Positions 59,640 through 64,000 of a stretch of 64,000 nucleotides of DNA are shown here, one piece after another. How positions within the stretch are numbered: the first letter of the stretch is position 1; the number at the start of each line of letters is the position of its first letter. A program made the position numbers and the translations under genes. The notes under the pieces were generated by a model. It did not search any database, was not told where the DNA came from, and saw nothing but the letters and a program-made list of their open reading frames with translations. The DNA is from Vigna angularis (taxonomy: Eukaryota > Streptophyta > Magnoliopsida > Fabales > Fabaceae), in assembly GCF_016808095.1 (NCBI RefSeq), contig NC_068972.1:29485746-29549745 (forward strand), given 5' to 3'.

Positions 59640-60015
59640 AACCTGCCTACTTACCAAAGCAAAGCAGTCAACAATCCTTCTGTCTACTTACCAAAGTAGT
59701 ATAACCATGTGATAGACTACTTACCAAAGTAATCCAACGAGGTGATCTACTTACCAAAGTAGTACAACAAGGTGATATTGTCTACTTACCAAAGTAGCAC
59801 AATAAGGTGATATTGTCTACTTACCAAAGTAGTACAACAAGATGATATTGTCTACTTACCAAAGTAGCACAACAAGGTGATATTGTCTACTTACCAAAGT
59901 AGCACAACAAGGTAATATTGTCTACTTACCAAAGTAGCACAACAAGGTAATATTCCGCCTACTTACCAAAGTAGTACGGTTTATGCCAAATTAATCTCTC
60001 ATTATCACACCTACT
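59640..60015. repeat. 35-bp tandem repeats with internal hairpin
   Basis: About ten copies of a unit containing CTACTTACCAAAGTAG and then CACAACAAGGTGATATTG, with more degenerate copies at both edges. CTACTT and AAGTAG form a 6-bp stem around ACCA in every unit; the stem is kept even where the linker varies (TACAAC/CACAAC, GGTGAT/GGTAAT). Confidence 0.88.
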
Positions 60016-60019
60016 TACT

Positions 60020-60900
60020 AAAGTAGCATCCGAACGTTATCAGATCGAGCACTATTAGACCGAACGCTAAAACACCGATTGCTATTAGAATAAATACGAT
60101 TAGGTTGAATACTATTAAAACCACCACTAAGACCGAACGTTACTAAGACCGATCGCTACTAATATGAACGCTCGCTACTCCTAGGGACGCTCGTTACTTG
60201 AGGAAATCTGAAAACAATTATCATCAAGATCAAAAGCTACCTATGGACGCTCGCTACCCGAGAACAAGCAAAATCAAGACCGAACGCTCGTTATTATCTA
60301 TTGACGCTCGCTACCTGAGGACACCTGAGAACAATTATTATCAAGATCAAAAGCAACTTATGGACGCTCGCTACCTGAGAACAAGCAACATCAAGACCGA
60401 ACGCTACTAATATGAACGATCGCTATGACAGGAAACACTATCAGATTTAATACTGTTTGGACGATTACTAAGAAACCGAACACTGAGATCGAACAATCTG
60501 GACGAACACTACCAGACCAAACGTAATGAGATCGAATACTGTGTGCACGAACGTGTATAGACTAATTACCACGAGACTGAATACTATGAGGTAAACACTG
60601 TTTGAACGAACGTACAATAGACCGAGCACTATCAGATCACTATGAATACTGTTTGGACAAACGCTCAATAATACGAACACTATCAGATTACTGGGAATAC
60701 TATTGGGACGAACGCTATACAGATCAAATATGATAAGACCGAATAATCAGTGTTTGGACGAACGCTATACAGATTAAATAAGACGAAACCGAGAACATTG
60801 TTTGGACGAACGTCTAATATATCACTAACTTTTACCCAAGGACGAACGCTGAGGCTCGTAGAACATAAGACCGAACGCTCAAAGTATTTTGGCCGACCAC
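60020..60900. repeat. Degenerate CGAACGCT repeat region
   Basis: Repeated words GACCGAACGCT, GGACGCTCGCTAC, GGACGAACGCTA at irregular spacing. A larger duplication of about 120 bp is visible (GAAAACAATTATCATCAAGAT at 60207 and GAACAATTATTATCAAGAT at 60328). No coding sequence recognised. Confidence 0.65.
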
Positions 60901-61780
60901 TAATTGGTCGAGCCATTTGGACGAGCGCGCGTTCTGCAGAATTCTGCAGAATCACACCAGATTTCCAGAAACCCAGAAACCCCATTTTTCATCCCCTTTT
61001 CCAAGATCTTCTTCAACAACAACATTCTACCACCACTCATACGTCACTCATACGGATTCATACTAAACAAGATCACTTTAAGCACAAATCGTTCATCAAA
61101 CCACTTAATAATACAAACCCCAAATACATAAATTATCTCTACAATTTACAGAAAAGGTCTAGCTCCCCTTACCTCTTCTCCTTGCAAGAAATTCTTCACT
61201 CTTGATACTCCTAGACCACCACCTTTGCTTGTTTTCACTCTCAAATTCAAAGAAAATTCTAACTTAAATCCCTCTTCTCTTCTCCTCCTCTCTTTTGGCC
61301 TTAAGAAGCTTATATCAAGAGAATGAAGCCTCTTGGAAGATGGTTGCCGTAACACAATGGAAAGAAAAACAAACAAATGAAAGGGATGGGTCCCCTTTAC
61401 CAAAACATGCACCCAGGTTTTACGGGAAACAAAACATCAACTCCATGCTTTTCTTATTTTCCATAGTAGTATTAATTTTTATTATTTAACTTATAATTAT
61501 GTCCCTCCTTTTAACCAAAGATTGCCAGCACAAATTGCATCAAATTCAAATAATTAATACAAGAAAAACCAAGCTAAACAAAATGGTAAAAAAAAAATAT
61601 ACAAACAATAGTCTTTATCTTACATATGCAAAATATGTTTGAAACTAATTACACTAACCAAAAATTTATTTATTTATTATTACTATTTTTCATACTTTCT
61701 ACATACTAATGCACACCATAATTAATTATTCAAAACCACAACATACATAAAATTACTTTTATTTTTCTATAGGTGTTACA

Positions 61781-62627
61781 TCGTCAACTTTGTGAACTTC
61801 ATCCATTTCGTCCGCTTCTTCCCCTTCTTCCGCTTCTTCCGCTTCTTCATTTTCTTCTTCTTCTTAATCTTCTTCTTCATCATCATCATCATCATCATCA
61901 TCTTCTTCTTCTTCTTCTCCTTTGTCCACTTCGACCACTTCGTCCACTTAGTCCGCTTCGTCCGCTTCGTCCACTTCGTCCACTTCGTCCACTTCGTCCA
62001 CTTCGTCCACTTCGTCCACTTCGTCCACTTCGTCCACTTCGTCAACTTCGTCAACTTCATCCACTTCGTCAACTTCGTCCACTTTGTCCACTTCTTTCAC
62101 TTCCTCCACTTCGTCCACTTCATCCCCTTCTTCCGCTTCATCCGCTTCTTCGTCTTCGTCTTCGTCTTCTTCTTCTTCTTCTTTTTCTTCCTCGTTTTCT
62201 TCTTCATCTTCATCATCATCATCATCATCATGTTCTTCTTCTTCTTCTTCTTCTTCTTTTTCTTCTTCTTCTGCTTCGTCCACTTCATACAGTTCGTCAA
62301 CTTCGTCCACTTCGTCTACATCGTCAACTTCGTCACCTTCGTCAACTTCGTCCACTTCCACTTTGTCCACTTCGTCCGCTTCTTCCACTTCTTTGCTTCT
62401 TCTTCTTGCTATTCTCCTTGTTCTTCTTCTTCTTCTTCTTCTTTTTCTTCTTCTTCTGCTTCGTCCACTTGATACAGTTCGTCAACTTCGTCCACTTCGT
62501 CTACATCGTCAACTTCGTCACCTTCGTCAACTTCGTCCACTTCCACTTTGTCCACTTCATCTGCTTCTTCCACTTCTTTGTCTTCTTCTTCTTGCTCTTC
62601 TCCTTCTTCTTCTTCTTCTTCTTCTTC

Positions 62628-62687
<60 letters not shown>

Positions 62688-62959
62688 TTCTTCTTCTTCT
62701 TCTTCTTCTTCTTCTTCTTCAGTTTCGTCCACTTCGACCACTTCGACCACTTCGTCCACTTTGCCCACTTTGTCCACTTCGTCCACATCGTCCACTTCTA
62801 CTTCTTCTTCTTCTTCTTCTTCTTCATCATCATCATCACCATTACCATCATCATCATCTTCTTCTTCTCCTTCGCTCACTTCGACCACTACGTCCACTTC
62901 TTCTAGTTCGTCCACTTCGTCGAGTTCGTCCACTTCGTCTAGCTCGTCCACTTCGCCCA
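61781..62959. repeat. Pyrimidine-rich satellite, block D
   Basis: Same composition and order as block B, with the purest 9-mer run of the window at 61950-62050 (about ten perfect GTCCACTTC) and an uninterrupted (ATC)n of about 59 bp at 62630-62688. A stretch of about 190 bp is duplicated (62270-62400 and 62455-62580, both with CAGTTCGTCAACTTCGTCC). It ends where an LTR starts at 62960. Confidence 0.93.
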
Positions 62960-64000
62960 TGATAACAGTTGAAAAACTGTTATTTTTATGCTTAAATTTG
63001 ATACCAAAAGCAACCTTTAAGACTTAGAAACTAGCTTGAATTCATATTTTTTCTTTAGTTTTGAGAATAAGAGAGTTGAAAGTGAATTTAATGGTTTTGT
63101 GCAAGATTCCCTTGATTTTGTAGGCTAATTGAATGATTTGAAAGAAGAATTGAAATACCGAATGATTGGAGTGCTGAAAAGTCAACCAGAAACCAGAAAA
63201 GTCAACCAGTCAACCAGAAAAGTCAACCAGTCAACCAGAAAAGTCAACCAGTCAACCAGAATGCTGAAAAACCAACCAGAACGCAGAAAACGTGTGACCG
63301 AGTGGCGCTGAGCGGAAAATACCGCTGAGCGGCACTTTTCGGGTGCCGAAATCACCGCTGAGGGGCAAAACATCAGTTGGGGGGCAAAATGGATCAACCG
63401 CTAGTACCGCTCAGCGGTAAAATACCGCTGAGCGCCATTCTAAGTGGGCTTGGACCGGTTTTCTTTTGTTTTTATGGGCTTGGACTTGTTTTATGTTATT
63501 TTTATGCCCTATTTAAGGACTTGCACGTCCTAGGGTTAGGGATCTTTGGCAGAAATGAGGCAAACACTCTCTCTTCCACCCCTTTGAAGGAGGATCTTGG
63601 ATGCTCAGGCTACCTCTTCACCTTTTTAGGGTTTATTCTTTCATTCTTTCATTGTTCATCTAGGTTCACCATGAATATGGTGAACTAAACCTTGTATGTT
63701 TGTTGGGGAATCAATGTAATCTCTTGAAGCTCTCATATATGGAATTTATGCTTGCATCTTAATCTAAGACTTATGCTTTCTTTCATCATTAGTTAGGGTT
63801 TTTCCTCTTCGCTTAATGCTTGCATTGTTTAACTCATTCTATTGCATGATTATTGGTTTTGTCGATACGGACACGTACGGGGAAGTCTAGATCCGGGGAA
63901 TTTCTCCCAATATTATACTGACAATATTATATTGGTTGTCGTTAAGCTCCTGCGCTCATGAACTAATCATTAGGAATGCTAGGAATTGTATGAACTATTT
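62960..64000 (+). mobile_element. Athila-like LTR, cut by the window end
   Basis: Starts TGATAACAGTTGAAAAACTG directly after satellite. It matches the LTRs at 46229/50828 (in inverse) and 5921/15434, including a tandem AAAAGTCAACCAG zone (63177-63260), CCGCTGAGCGG motifs (63302-63435), CTTGCACGTCCTAGGG, and GTCGATACGGACACGTACGG. Whether it is a 5' LTR with an internal region beyond 64000 or a solo LTR cannot be seen. Confidence 0.85.

Larger units (their letters stand above)
59107..61780. mobile_element. Solo-LTR-like element, 2.67 kb, TGTAACACC...GGTGTTACA
   Basis: The ends TGTAACACC (59107) and GGTGTTACA (61780) are exact 9-bp inverted repeats starting TG and ending CA, and TCGTC flanks both sides (59102-59106, 61781-61785), as for an LTR with a 5-bp duplication; the array itself contains TCGTC, so that support is partial. 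The body is non-coding: a 35-bp tandem array (59640-60015), CGAACGCT-rich repeats (60020-60900), a perfect 20-bp palindrome at 60932-60951 (half TTCTGCAGAA), then AT-rich sequence. A related element is in IMPA9 intron 6. Only one such repeat unit is seen, hence 'solo LTR'; an unusual complete element is possible. Confidence 0.75.

Noticed and set aside
59640..60015. Repeats with a hairpin that resemble a CRISPR array.
   Set aside because: The interval between stems is itself repeated (no unique spacers), and the array lies in a plant LTR-like element.

Overview
This window is nuclear DNA of a flowering plant. The importin-alpha gene with plant-type introns, the En/Spm (CACTA) transposase and plant Ty1/copia and Athila-like LTR retrotransposons all point that way. 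Transposon flavour (Athila/Diaspora-like 3' regions with the GGGAGGCAACCCA motif) suggests a phaseoloid legume such as Vigna or Phaseolus; that last step is inference.

Layout. (a) 1-4142 is the right-hand part of a CACTA element. Its right terminal repeat ends at 4142, and it carries degraded minus-strand fragments of host genes: a PPR protein, a nitroreductase-like protein and possibly a translation-factor-like protein. (b) 4730-16653 is a three-layer nest. Long inverted repeats (Mutator-like, by structure) enclose a U-box/ARM gene fragment and an LTR of an Athila-like family. That LTR (5921-6196 plus 15434-16497) is split by a 9.2-kb CACTA element (6197-15433) encoding a TNP2-type transposase and a TnpA-Ulp1 fusion, both broken by a few lesions. 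(c) 16654-19966 is AT-rich intergenic DNA with a perfect 24-bp palindrome.

(d) 19967-31766 is the one host gene that looks intact: importin subunit alpha-9 (IMPA9). Eleven coding exons join in frame to 519 residues, although intron 5 holds a 4.75-kb antisense copia element and intron 6 holds a roughly 2.4-kb repeat element. (e) 32152-39108 is a non-autonomous LTR element with a second copy of the same copia family (33725-38527) nested inside it. (f) 39271-45959 holds a degraded LTR/gag remnant and a 5'-truncated gag-protease element with its 3' LTR.

(g) 45960-62959 is about 7.2 kb of an unusual pyrimidine-rich satellite made of a 9-bp unit (GTCCACTTC), (TTC)n and (ATC)n blocks. It is interrupted by a young, complete, non-autonomous Athila-like element (46229-52144, target duplication CCTTT), a pol-tail/LTR/primer-site fragment (57821-59006) and a 2.67-kb TGTAACACC...GGTGTTACA solo-LTR-like element (59107-61780, duplication TCGTC). 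(h) A further Athila-like LTR begins at 62960 and runs off the window.

Apart from IMPA9 nothing here looks like a working host gene. The window is mainly a record of successive transposon insertions, gene-fragment capture and satellite growth. Exon boundaries, boundaries of elements and target duplications were read by eye; family names rest on recognised motifs and not on database searches.
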